From NCBI RefSeq assembly GCF_000003605.2, contig NW_003158735.1, positions 51,321 to 72,311 of the forward strand: a stretch of DNA of 20,991 nucleotides, in the 5' to 3' direction. A model generated the notes under the pieces. The model had not been told where the DNA came from, ran no database searches, and worked only from the letters and a program-made list of their open reading frames with translations. This document shows, in pieces, positions 9,869 through 19,500 of the stretch (positions are counted from its first letter, which is position 1; every line of letters starts with the position of its first letter). Origin of the DNA: Saccoglossus kowalevskii (lineage: Eukaryota; Hemichordata; Enteropneusta; Harrimaniidae). A program made the position numbers and the translations under genes.

Positions 9869-10690
9869 ACATCACTTTACAACATCTTAGATTATAATAT
9901 ATCAATAAAGGATACAAATATGTATACTATAAATATGGCAAATGTAGAATATGATAAAAATATATTACGTGATCACCAATGTTGTAGTCATTGTTCTGAT
10001 GAAATATGTATATTAAGCTTGTGGCATATTGTGATGGAACTCAAGATCCCATCACTTGGTCTCAAATTGTACCAATGTGCCAAGCATGTGCATCATAGTT
10101 CAGTTGAATCATTTGCATGTGTCTGGCTTCTAGGTACAGCTTATCAATGACTTTTATGCATTTTTGGTCAGTGGAGCCTTTGAGGTAAACATCCTCATGA
10201 CAATTGTATGCAGAAGTTCAGTTATATAATCTTCTGTCTAGTTTCTGATTGGTATCGTCATCACAAATCTGTGAAGGATCCCTAATCATTATGATATCTT
10301 TAATCTCACTCTAATAACACCACTGTACACCACGCCTTTGATCAGTTGTTGTACCTCATCAAACATTGCTGCTGGTGTGTGCTATAAAACGCGTAGAGTG
10401 TATGGACTTTGAATCGCTTGGTAGATAACTCTTACGCTGGAAAGATATTCATCTCGACTTGAAGGGATGAAAAAAAAAGACAAATTAGTGATCACGTCAC
10501 CCATTTGCGCATCTGTTACCAGTTTATACAACGTCACCGTATTCACTGATGGTACATCTGTCATACCGGCAGGTTATGTAAGACAGATAGATAAAGACCG
10601 TAGCCTTTTTTTATACAATTACTAAGCAAGTAGTAACATTTTAATTATTGCAGTGGTTTTATTAAAATAATTGTACAGAGATAAAGGAAA
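9869..10690. repeat. Duplicated blocks 2b-2d, paired with 849-1910
   Basis: A run of blocks collinear with 849-940, 1271-1378 and 1496-1910 in the other unit. Compared with that unit, this copy lacks the glycosyltransferase relic E and the 115-base insertion at 1379-1495, and it carries about 200 extra bases around 10380-10560. Open frames here, including a 76-codon one at 9920-10150, are not conserved as protein between the copies. Confidence 0.8.
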
Positions 10691-11458
10691 AGTCGTAAGG
10701 CTTAACATTCTGCCGCCTTGGGTTACTGCTTTCCATGATTAGATATTTATGGTTATTTCATGGATAATGAAAAGTTGGCACTTGATACATTCGTTCAGAG
10801 ACATGTATCACATCAACACTATACCAGTATTAATCACAACCGCGCATTCAAATGTTTAATATAATATATAATAATCGTCAGCATCCTTTATTCTATGTTT
10901 TTGTCACATTACACCAAACCCTGCAAATAGAAGTGTTCGTGGAATCATGGAAAGAACGGTGTTCATTACTATGTGATAACTGTTGTAAAGGTGATTGATA
11001 GGTCATACTTGTTTACAACTCAGGAAGGACAATTGGAATCTACTAGGCGTATTTGTGATTCAAATAACAAAGGATGTTTACGATCTACTGAGTTCCCTAC
11101 GTGAGGCAGGTGCTAGCAATACCACATTCTGATTGGCTCATGTGGAAACCCAGGGTGTACATGAATCTCGGCCATTTATGCCTATAAATTGGCTAGACTG
11201 AGGACAATTGTGGTTCATTATTTAAACTAAGTACTCTGTGTATTGCTGCTGCGATATTGTTATTTATATGATGTATGTGTATGTGTATTTCATTTCATTT
11301 CAGGTAATATTGTATTGTCTACCCTATTCTAGCAGTGAAAGAACCCACTGTTCAGTGTCTGTTCAAAACACAAAACAGTACGAATCGACTGTACCATCCT
11401 TAATAACACCAACAGAGAAAAGGGGTGTATGTGCACTTGTGCTGCACATTGAAATGGG
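10691..11458. other. Gene-poor stretch between duplicated blocks
   Basis: Only weak similarity to 2200-2800 remains. There is a promoter-like arrangement on the plus strand, with a GATTGG (inverted CCAAT) at about 11130 and CTATAAATTGG at about 11180. The frame that follows (11238-11540, starting with GTG) does not resemble a known protein. The shared block at 11459-11585 overlaps its end. Confidence 0.45.
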
Positions 11459-11585
11459 CTTTGCCAGCCAAGGAGTATGGACTAGCGATGTGAATAATAG
11501 AATAATCACATTAATAAACCACGATTATATATATTTGTGACCCATTCTATTTATTAAACTTTACATGATGAATGATCTAAATAGG
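11459..11585. repeat. Duplicated blocks 2e-2f, paired with 2829-3080
   Basis: Counterpart of blocks 1e-1f: CCAGCCAAGGAGTATGG, GACTAGCGATGTG and GAATAATCACATTAATAAAC, then CCCATTCTATTTATTAAACT. From here to copy C another 400 bases are largely unique to this unit. Confidence 0.7.
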
Positions 11586-11995
11586 TGACACAAAAAACAT
11601 TGAGACAAGCATATCAGTGTTTTACGACTATTTTGGTAAATAATTATAGTGCTAGCATTGCTAAAACGGAATATACGGACCTCTAACCAATACAAATTTA
11701 CTCCGCTAGAATAGTATATCAATACAGTACAATGACATGATTGTTACATGACTATTACATGCCCATTTACGACACAGTGGCACAGAGACTAGTACTTAGG
11801 TCTGTGAACATTTGGTTATATGTATTTCATGCATTTCACGACCCGATGAATCATTGTCAAACACAGTAATTTCCGAGCATATCACCAAATCTTTTAAAAC
11901 ATAATATCGGCATATTTACAATACAAACAAAATCAAATTAACTGAATTACCTTATTACCAATACGAACAGAATTACAATGATAAAATCGCCTTAT

Positions 11996-13044
11996 TTAAT
12001 GCCATTTTGAAGTTAAGTTTTCACAGGTGTTAGCTATACATTGCACCGTATCACTTGATAAAAACCAGTGCCCCCATTTTTGGGCTCTTCTGATTTTGTT
12101 CTCGTTGCCAATAACATAGTTGTTTTGCAGAACAACTGGAGTGAGGTTCCTTTGCATTTCTACTTTATGGTACCACTGCCCGCTGACAAATCTGTCCTTG
12201 GGTAGATAGTTCAGTCTGATTGGGTCTTCACGAATTGCGATGTTCGATAACAGTACTTGTTCCGAACCTTTAGTACCGATGTTCTGTTGTTCGTCTTCAA
12301 ATGTGCTCAAACGTTTACTTAGTCTCATAGACAATGTATTCCACACTCGTTGTGTTGATCTTGTTGCATTGAGAAACAGGAAACAAGCACAGAAACGACC
12401 TCTTATAGCATAATTTGCGACATTGACGTACATATCTGAGGAATTTATCTGTCTACGGAACAATTGAAGTGGGTTTCCAAACCAAACAGCGTCAGATTCT
12501 GTTATTAATACACTAATATTTCTTGTCAACAACATACCAATTGTCTGTACACGGAAGAGTCCAAATTGATAATAATTGACATGCCCGTATGACATAGAAT
12601 TTTTAGTCCCAAATTCTATAAGCAAGACATTCAGATGAGGTCGCCAACCAAGTAATCCATCGTACGCAGCTTGGTCAGTAGTAATAAACACCGTTTGCTC
12701 TAATACGTCATCAAAACAATCCACGTTGCAAATCCAACTTTTTGTCATATTCAAGTAAGCATGGTTCAAAAACTGCACAACGGTAAACCATAACGTTTTT
12801 GTATAGCTGTACTTATTTCAAGTAATTTCTCGGCACTCAGGTACATATTAGGCACAACCACGTTCTCGAATGAATCAGCCAAGCTTTTTTCCTGTCTACC
12901 GCCAGACATTGCCATCTTCAGCCTTGTAGGTGGTCGAATGTTCCACCAAGAGAAGTATCCATCAAGAAACCCAGTCAACATCAGAAATGTAACACACAGA
13001 CATAATACTAAACGAGTTGATATCTTTAACATGTTTTGAGACAT
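11996..13044 (-). pseudogene. Glycosyltransferase copy C (one frameshift)
   Basis: This is a full-length paralogue of copy B. It starts at an ATG at 13044, encoding MSQNMLKISTRLVLCLCVTF and a signal anchor at about residues 10-34, and ends in SKWH at 11996. Frame one stays open for 92 codons (to 12766), then the family sequence resumes one frame away at 12778 or just before and stays open for 260 codons. Against B, the break is one missing T in GGTTTTATCG, a base in the run at 12785-12787. All other landmarks are intact: SWICNVDC, ITESDAVWFGNPL, AIREDPIRLNYLP, NNYVIGN and WGHWFLS. No other stop or frameshift is seen. It may be a very young pseudogene, a polymorphic null allele, or a working gene with an assembly error at a short homopolymer. 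The matching TATA motif upstream of B is disrupted here. Confidence 0.85.
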
Positions 13045-13396
13045 CGTATTGCAACTATATTAGAGGTCTGTGACTGAGCGTTGTTTGATCGCCTCATGTC
13101 AGGGTTTTAAGGTTTGATTTAGAAACAATTTATCGCGGGGAGGATGCAAATATGCAGATGTGTCGAAATACAAGGTTATTATCTGACTGAATCCACATTG
13201 CTGAAAAGGCGAATATATATGTGATATTTGGAGAAATTGTGATACTTTTAAAGGCAATAAGCGAGTCCTACCACCAATTTTGCACGACATGCAAAAAAAT
13301 AAAAGTGGTTCAATGCCCCCCATTTATCAATGGAATATCCTATGAAAAATATTGGACATATATTACCCAATGCGAAAATGTAGTACACATGTGCAC
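13045..13396. repeat. 5' flank of C, duplicated as the 5' flank of B (7617-7955)
   Basis: Counterpart of 7617-7955. Two TATA-like motifs of the B flank differ here: TATAAA has become TCTAAA, and the CATATAAAG upstream of it is replaced by ATTTGCATCC, which includes an octamer-like ATTTGCAT. A small insertion (AAAAAATAAAAGTGG region, about 13295-13312) accounts for most of the length difference. Confidence 0.9.
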
Positions 13397-13586
13397 AAGT
13401 TGTATTCTACGTAAAAAAACAATAATATTTGTCTGTGCATCTATAACTGTAGCAGTTTAAAGGACTATGACAGTTGTCTGGTATTGCGTTATATGTTTTC
13501 TTGAATTGTATTTTTACTATACCTAAGTGTTCCGAATATAGCGTAGTTAGTGTGAAATCACATTTAGCTAGGGAGGCTATTAGGGG

Positions 13587-13997
13587 TTGCCCTTATTGGC
13601 AGCAGCTCAAGAACTCGGCGATTTGTTTACAAGGCTGGACGGCTGCATAGTAGTTTTATGGTTTCTCTTCGATTTAGATGGTTTCTCACTTCACTTATAC
13701 AGCAAACGTCAAGATTTGAATTTTGTATTTACCTACCTGTTAGTGAACTGTTGGAAGGAATCGTTACGCAATAAACGTATAAAGTTGCACTGTTATCGCG
13801 ATCTGCTAGTTTGTTATTGTCGGCACTTCGCCGTCTGCACGCGATCTGACGTGAACTTGTACATACAAATAGAACGATTTATTCCTGTAGGTTACATGTT
13901 TAGTATCGATTGGGAACTTATAAGACTCATGCGGAATTACTATAGGAAGCTAGTGTTTTCGTTTATCCTAGTACGATTTGCGACTACATTAAGATAA
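13587..13997 (+). other. Unassigned open reading frame, up to 136 codons
   Basis: The longest open frame outside the glycosyltransferase copies, and long for DNA this AT-rich. It has no ATG in its first two thirds: the apparent start is a TTG, and an internal ATG lies near 13897. The protein is rich in Leu, Phe, Tyr and Arg with a hydrophobic patch near residues 20-30, and I do not recognise it. The preceding stretch and the first half are less AT-rich than the surroundings, and a second frame is also open there. It could be an internal exon, a piece of a mobile element, or chance. It has no second copy in the window. Confidence 0.25.
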
Positions 13998-14928
13998 TAC
14001 GAGTATGACTTAACATAGTTTTCATTATAGCAGAAATACCGACAAGCAAATGGATATTGTGATTCGTATAACTTTTTTTTCTGTAGTAGCAAGGATAGGA
14101 GTGGGCTTCTACCAAACACTACAGTATGCCTGTTATATATAAATGATCATTCGCATATCTATTATCTGATTAATAATAATAATGTAGGACGCAATTGTGA
14201 TTGCTGTCAAAACATTGTATTAATAATTGCATTCATCAACTTGTTTATGTCCGGTAGACATGTGTCACACGCATATCAACAACTTCTCTTTTTTTATCTG
14301 TTAGACCCATTCAGTTGGCTGGTACCCATAGAAAATTGGTTATTTGAAGCATGTTTGTTACTTAGTGTAATTAACATTAATTTTGAAATGTATTATAATA
14401 TTAATCATTTTCTTATTTTTTAATGCCAGAAGTATTGCTTTCGAAATCTTATTATCTGTTCGAACTGAAACTTTTGTCGCCGGTATCCACGTATATCCAT
14501 GTCTCTCAACGCCCTTCAGTTGAATGAAAACATTGTGAATCGCAATACTGTCTATCCAATGCAGTTCACCAGTTTAAGCCATTAAAATACACGCGCATTA
14601 TAGTTTAAATAAGATAATCGCTTCTCGATTTTGTTTCTATTAGCAGATTGATTAGTTCCCTGTAAGAGTGACACATTGAATGATGCATTCAAAATCTTAT
14701 GAACACGGCAATGTGTAGTTTACACTAATATATAATCGACAGAACTGTAGTACAGAACATCTCACAGGATTACTGGTAGTACAGTACAGCCTTGGGAACT
14801 ATATGTTTAACAACCAAGAAAGAATGGTCTAATGCGAATATAAAAACGATGTAGAATTGACCCTCCACCTGTACAACTGTCGCTTTGATAATGGGCCGTC
14901 AAACGAAATTAAGTATCAATTTTAAATG

Positions 14929-14931
<3 letters not shown>
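13998..14931. other. Gene-poor spacer
   Basis: I see no recognisable gene, RNA or duplicated block in this stretch. Only short open frames occur, including a 60-codon one at 14241-14423 that is hydrophobic from its AT-rich codons. Confidence 0.5.

Positions 14932-14969
<38 letters not shown>
14932..14969. repeat. (TA)n microsatellite
   Basis: An alternating AT run of about 38 bases, within very AT-rich sequence that continues to about 15280. It lies about 550 bases upstream of the broken copy D. Confidence 0.95.
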
Positions 14970-14973
<4 letters not shown>

Positions 14974-15516
14974 TGGTTGCCAATCACAGTTAGAGAAATT
15001 CACTAATAAATGTCTACCCAATTTTCAGGTCTAAATTAGGTTGATTCTACTACTTCGAATGATTCACTCATAACAAATTGCATTTGTATAGGTTATGGTA
15101 TTTGATGTTTTACCAAAATAAGTAATTATTTAAAATAATTTATTCTGCTTGTTTCCCATTTTGGTCATTAAGGAAAATAATATTTAAACATAAACATAAT
15201 ATTTTCATTCATTTATTATTGAATTTATTATACGTTTTATATAATTTTATTAAATTATTATAAGGCTGAAGCTGTGTTAATCATATATTGCAATATGGTG
15301 TCCAAAAGCGCACTGAAAATAATAGCGCGCTGTTTGTGTGTTGCCGCCATCAGAGCATCTATCATTTTCTCAACGGGAAACTATAACAGTGATTAGATAT
15401 TTAACAACCGTTTTAAGTGTGAATCTGGTTTAGATAGTCTGGTGCCAGTCCAGGGACATTATTAAAATAATGATACATTCACGAACATGAACAAATTTAG
15501 TTAGAATAGGCTCAGA

Positions 15517-16327
15517 TATACAGAAACGTTATTGTTTTATCGTTGTGCAGTTTTTGAACCATGCTTACTTGAATATGACAAAGAGTTGGATTAGCAACGT
15601 GGATTGTTTTGATGACGTATTGGAACAAACGATTTTTATTACTACTGGCCCAAATGCATACGATGGATTACTTGGTTGGCGACCTGAACTGAATGTCAGG
15701 CTTATATAATTCGGAACAGAAGACCCTATGTCATATGGGCGTGTCAATTATTATCAATTTGAACTGTTCCGTGTAAGGATGATTAATGAGTTGTTGGCGA
15801 GTAATATTAGCATATTAATAACCGAAGGTGACGCTGTGTGGTTTGGAAACCCACTTCATCTGTTTCGTGAAAAGCCGATTCCCTCAGATATGTACGTAAA
15901 TATCGCAAATTACGCTGATGAATCACAATTCTGTGCTTGTTTTCTGTACCTTAATGCAACAAGGGCAACACAAAGAGTGTGGAATACACTATCCACAAGA
16001 CTGGCTAAATGTATGAGCAACTTTAAACAAGGACAGCAGAACATTCATTTTCGAGGTTCGGAACCAGTAATGTTTTTCAACATTGCTATTCGTGAGGACC
16101 CCATCAGATTGACTTATCTTCCCAGAGACAGATTTGCCAGTGGACAGTGGTACCATAGTGAGGATATGCAGCAAAACATCAGTCCAGTTGTTTTGCAAAA
16201 CAACTATGTTACTGGTAATGAGAACAAATTAAGAAGAGCCCAGAAGTGGGGACACTGGTTTTTGGCAAAAAATACAACACAGTGTCTATATGATAAATGT
16301 CAAAGTTTAATTTCTAAATCGCTCTGA
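15517..16327 (+). pseudogene. Glycosyltransferase copy D (N-terminus lost, one stop)
   Basis: This is the only copy on the plus strand. Similarity starts at IQKRY (about 15518), equivalent to residue 83 of B, with a faint out-of-frame trace back to about 15495. The tail, membrane anchor and stem are not found. Codons then run through SWISNVDCFDDVLEQT and GLLGWRPELNV to a TAA at 15707-15709 in place of the Glu of the LEFG motif. From the ATG at 15728 a further 199 codons are uninterrupted to the TGA at 16325-16327 and keep ITEGDAVWFGNPL, CACFLYLNAT, AIREDPIRLTYLP, NNYVTGN and WGHWFLA. The first Cys of the C-x3-C pair has become Ser. An upstream exon supplying the anchor is possible but unlikely, because A, B and C all have it in the same exon. 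It groups with A. Confidence 0.88.
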
Positions 16328-16681
16328 TTGTTATGATACAAAACGGTATGGGATAACTTGTGATTCCATTTTTGTGAAACAATGTACATTTCTAATCATG
16401 TATCGAATATTTAAAAGTGTATTTCTTAAAGTGTTTGCCTAGTATACCAACCCAGTGTATATAATAAGCCTTTCAAAGTTGTTGTCACTGATATCATGCA
16501 ACTGAATTAATAAGGACGCGCTTATTTTCTGATATATAAATTTTTGATGTTTTTGAGGGGCACTAATCAAATGCGTTGCATCAGTCTGACTCTCATGATC
16601 ATACTTGTATGTAGTGGGATGATTGGTATTTGGTCTACTGTTCACGTTGGCATAATCTGTTAAATGAACGTTAAATGGAGT

Positions 16682-16697
16682 AAATGAACGTTCATTT
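16682..16697. repeat. 16-bp perfect palindrome with adjacent direct repeat
   Basis: AAATGAACGTTCATTT is its own reverse complement. The first twelve bases of this site (TAAATGAACGTT at 16681-16692) also occur at 16661-16672, exactly 20 bases earlier. The pair could be a protein-binding site or a chance pattern. It lies about 350 bases past copy D. The rest of 16328-17843 holds no gene I can support. Confidence 0.7.
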
Positions 16698-17843
16698 CTT
16701 GATATGAACAAACATTGAAACAAGTTACAGTGTAACACCACAAACGTTGAAGAATTCGAATCTCTAAATGCTGTGTAATTTGTTTTAATTTCGAAGTTAG
16801 CTAACAATGCATTGTACACAAATAAACCTATAATTCATGGTTTAATACGACCTTACACAGTTAAGAATGTTCCCGAGGGACAACTCAGTTAACGAGCAGA
16901 GACAGTCACTGTGTGCAATTTGAATTAAATGTACAGGTAAATGAGGATTCAAATTCGTGATCACGGCAAACGCCCCTGCATGTAGACTTTTTTCTCGTCA
17001 ACCCACAGTCAATCACCCAAAACGAATATCGCAAAATGTCATGTAATTATGGAAAGACAGGGATTGGTGTATACAATTTCAAGAGAATACTAAGACTAAT
17101 TTTGAAGATGTATTGTTGCTCGTTTTGTGAAGGAAAATGAATAAAGACTGTCAAATCAATACTATAAAGCAATCACCACTTCAAACAGCTGACGAATTTA
17201 CACACACGAGTTTTGGTTAAATGAATTAAACATTTGAAGGAGCCTTACTATAATCATCATCAACATGTCAAGACATCATTTCCCAAATTGATAATTCTAT
17301 TGATAATGTGGTACAAAAACGAACCTTCTTTACATAAACAATTAAACCCAGTTAGCGCCGGTTTCTAACAAAACTAGGTAAATTTACTCACACATTAAAT
17401 AATAAGTATAAGAAAAATGTTTTAAACAATTAAATTCATCTAAAGTAGAGAATACTGATAGTGATCTCTCACATACTATAAAATGGTTACATGATGATAA
17501 ACAGTAATTACATCACAAGTTGAAATAATGATAGATATGCATAAACAGGAACATTCGGTTTCATTGCACATATACACACACGTAGGAAAAGCATAACTCT
17601 AATGAATGTCATTGAAAACATTTTACAAACATTTGCATATAATTACTTAAACGTTCTAGATATGCATAAATCTCATTTTCTATGTAAAATATCGATACTT
17701 TGCAATACAAACGTTAATCCTGAGATGGAGACTTATCATTTAATATCTGTAAACTTGACTTAAGAATTTGAAAGGTATGTCGGAAATGACAACAAGTTTA
17801 TATATCCTTATACAAAAGTTTAACCGACAGAGGTAACCATGGA

Positions 17844-18035
17844 GTTTTAGCAACCTGAGAGCTCATTGTCAAGCACGACGAAGTTGACAATGTACTCTGA
17901 GGCTCACTAAAATGTATGTCCACTGCTATCGGGTGAACACTCGAATAATTGTAGCGAATATCTTTGGACATACAGTTTTAGCGACCCGAAGAGCCCGTTG
18001 TCTACTGAAGCGAAGCCGAGAGCGCCCTCCTAAAA
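17844..18035. repeat. Nested inverted repeats with two tandem hairpin modules
   Basis: Module 1 (17844-17912) runs from GTTTTAGCAACC to CTAAAA. It contains a perfect 9-bp stem, CATTGTCAA at 17864-17872 with TTGACAATG at 17884-17892, within a longer imperfect stem. Module 2 (17975-18035) starts GTTTTAGCGACC and ends CTAAAA, and resembles module 1 over its first 28 bases (both have GAGCYCRTTGTC). Between them, CTAAAATGTATGTCCA (17907-17922) pairs with TGGACATACAGTTTTAG (17965-17981) with one bulged base. The structure is locally GC-richer than its surroundings. It looks like a small foldback mobile element or a structured RNA. I cannot assign it to a known family. Confidence 0.7.
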
Positions 18036-19131
18036 AAACAGCTAGAAAACCCAGTCAACAGAAGCAGGCAGAAATTTTCAATGCTGGTTTTACTGTTAAA
18101 GTTTGTGAATAACTCGAGCATTTTGTAACGTGAATATGAAAGTCAGAGCATTACAGTACCGTGTCGGATGTTCATATACTGATGTATATAATATTAACGA
18201 TGTGCAGTTATGTATGTGTAGTATCCACCAAATAGGGATAATATACCATATTATATGTTTCTAATTATTTGCAATATAATACATTCTCATTGGTTAATCG
18301 GCACCACGTGCAGCCCTGTTATCAGACGTTAACTGATCAGTGAATAAGTTCAATATACGCATATGAATATGTGTAACTCGCCTATGTCTTATGTTTCCCT
18401 TGTTTTGTACGGATAATTTAAACAACAAAAGCCTCAATGATTATTTAACTTTCTGTATTTATTTACAAATAATGCATTAAATCTCCGAATATGTATTCAA
18501 CAATGTTAGGACAAAAATATAAACACTGTTTTTTTAATTCTACTACAATTGAATTGAATAATTTAAATTGTATGTCCAACGGTTTATATATAAGAACAAT
18601 TATATGCAAATACTAGCTATTAAACAAATATAATAATTAGTACACATTTATCTGTAGTTAGTGTATTGCTCCAAATGACAAATAAAAAAAGTCATCATTT
18701 GTGTATTTTATTACTTTATGATATAAAATGTGTATATCAATAAAGCGTAAAACACTATAAGACTGGTTAACCAGCATTCTGAGTGAGAAGAGTAATTGAA
18801 TAGAAAAAGACTTTTAGCACGCACGTTGAGGGCGTTGTTGCAAGTAACAGGAAACTGCTCTGCATTATGAAGGGTTTTGGAAAAGAGATTGTCAATCTAT
18901 GCAAAGAATATACAGCAAAAACACTTTCCGGGTATTTAGAACAACTGTAAAGTAACTTGGGACAAATTTGAATCGGCCCAGACAAATTGCCTCAAAGATT
19001 TTAATTAGTGTAAATGTGATGTTTACACTGTACTGAATTACAATCTTCATTAACTTTCCTATCGACGAATATTTTTTTTATTTAGTAGTTTTACATCTGT
19101 ATATGGTATTCTCGTCCTATCTTTAATATTA
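18036..19131. other. Gene-poor spacer
   Basis: AT-rich sequence with no recognisable gene, RNA or repeat match elsewhere in the window. Open frames here are short. Confidence 0.5.
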
Positions 19132-19494
19132 ATGTCCCAGGACGTAGCAATAGATCGTATCGAAATCCCTTTACAACCATATTCTGATTGTTTAAGCCCA
19201 TCTTATCAGTTTCCTTTATATTGTGAGTGTCAACAGTTTCCGTATACACACATTATTGGAAGAGAGAACGCACAACCAACACCTTTTTTCGGCAAGGAAA
19301 ACAGTATTATTTTACCACGAGAAAAAAGAGAGGTTGTCAAAAAAGTATTTTGAACCCATGAGTGAAGAGAAACGGGTCCGATTGAGTGGGTACAGCAGAA
19401 AATTAATCCTGTTTCAGATGATTTAGAAGAAGCAACTTTAGTACAGAGAAGGTCGATGTGTCAAGTGACAGCAACTCTAAGTACGCGCAAGCGA
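19132..19494 (+). other. Possible decayed coding tract spread over three frames
   Basis: An ATG frame at 19132 is open for 73 codons. Close behind it, two other frames carry charged, protein-like stretches: one containing KKYFEPMSEEKRVRL (about 19340-19385), the other containing EWVQQKINPVSDDLEEATL (about 19385-19445) and closing near 19500 after TRKRE. One explanation is a gene or mobile-element fragment broken by frameshifts. The other is coincidence. I recognise no family. The local sequence is less AT-rich than that on either side. Confidence 0.2.
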
Positions 19495-19500
19495 GAGTGA

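Noticed and set aside
11238..11540. 100-codon plus-strand frame following a TATA-like sequence
   Set aside because: It begins with GTG, is hydrophobic by composition, and only about 20 of its codons lie in a duplicated block, where the other copy shows just partial similarity (SQGV-TS-V) and no shared start.
15989..16198. 69-codon minus-strand open frame opposite copy D
   Set aside because: It is a shadow of the conserved coding sequence on the plus strand.
16439..16819. 126-codon minus-strand frame downstream of D
   Set aside because: It begins with GTG, has no motif or membrane segment, matches nothing else in the window, and one frame of this length is not surprising in 21 kb.
17912..18112. 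66-codon basic frame (RRARCLLKRSRERPPKK)
   Set aside because: It runs across the nested inverted repeats at 17907-18035; the basic stretch comes from the GC-richer hairpin module, not from a recognisable protein.
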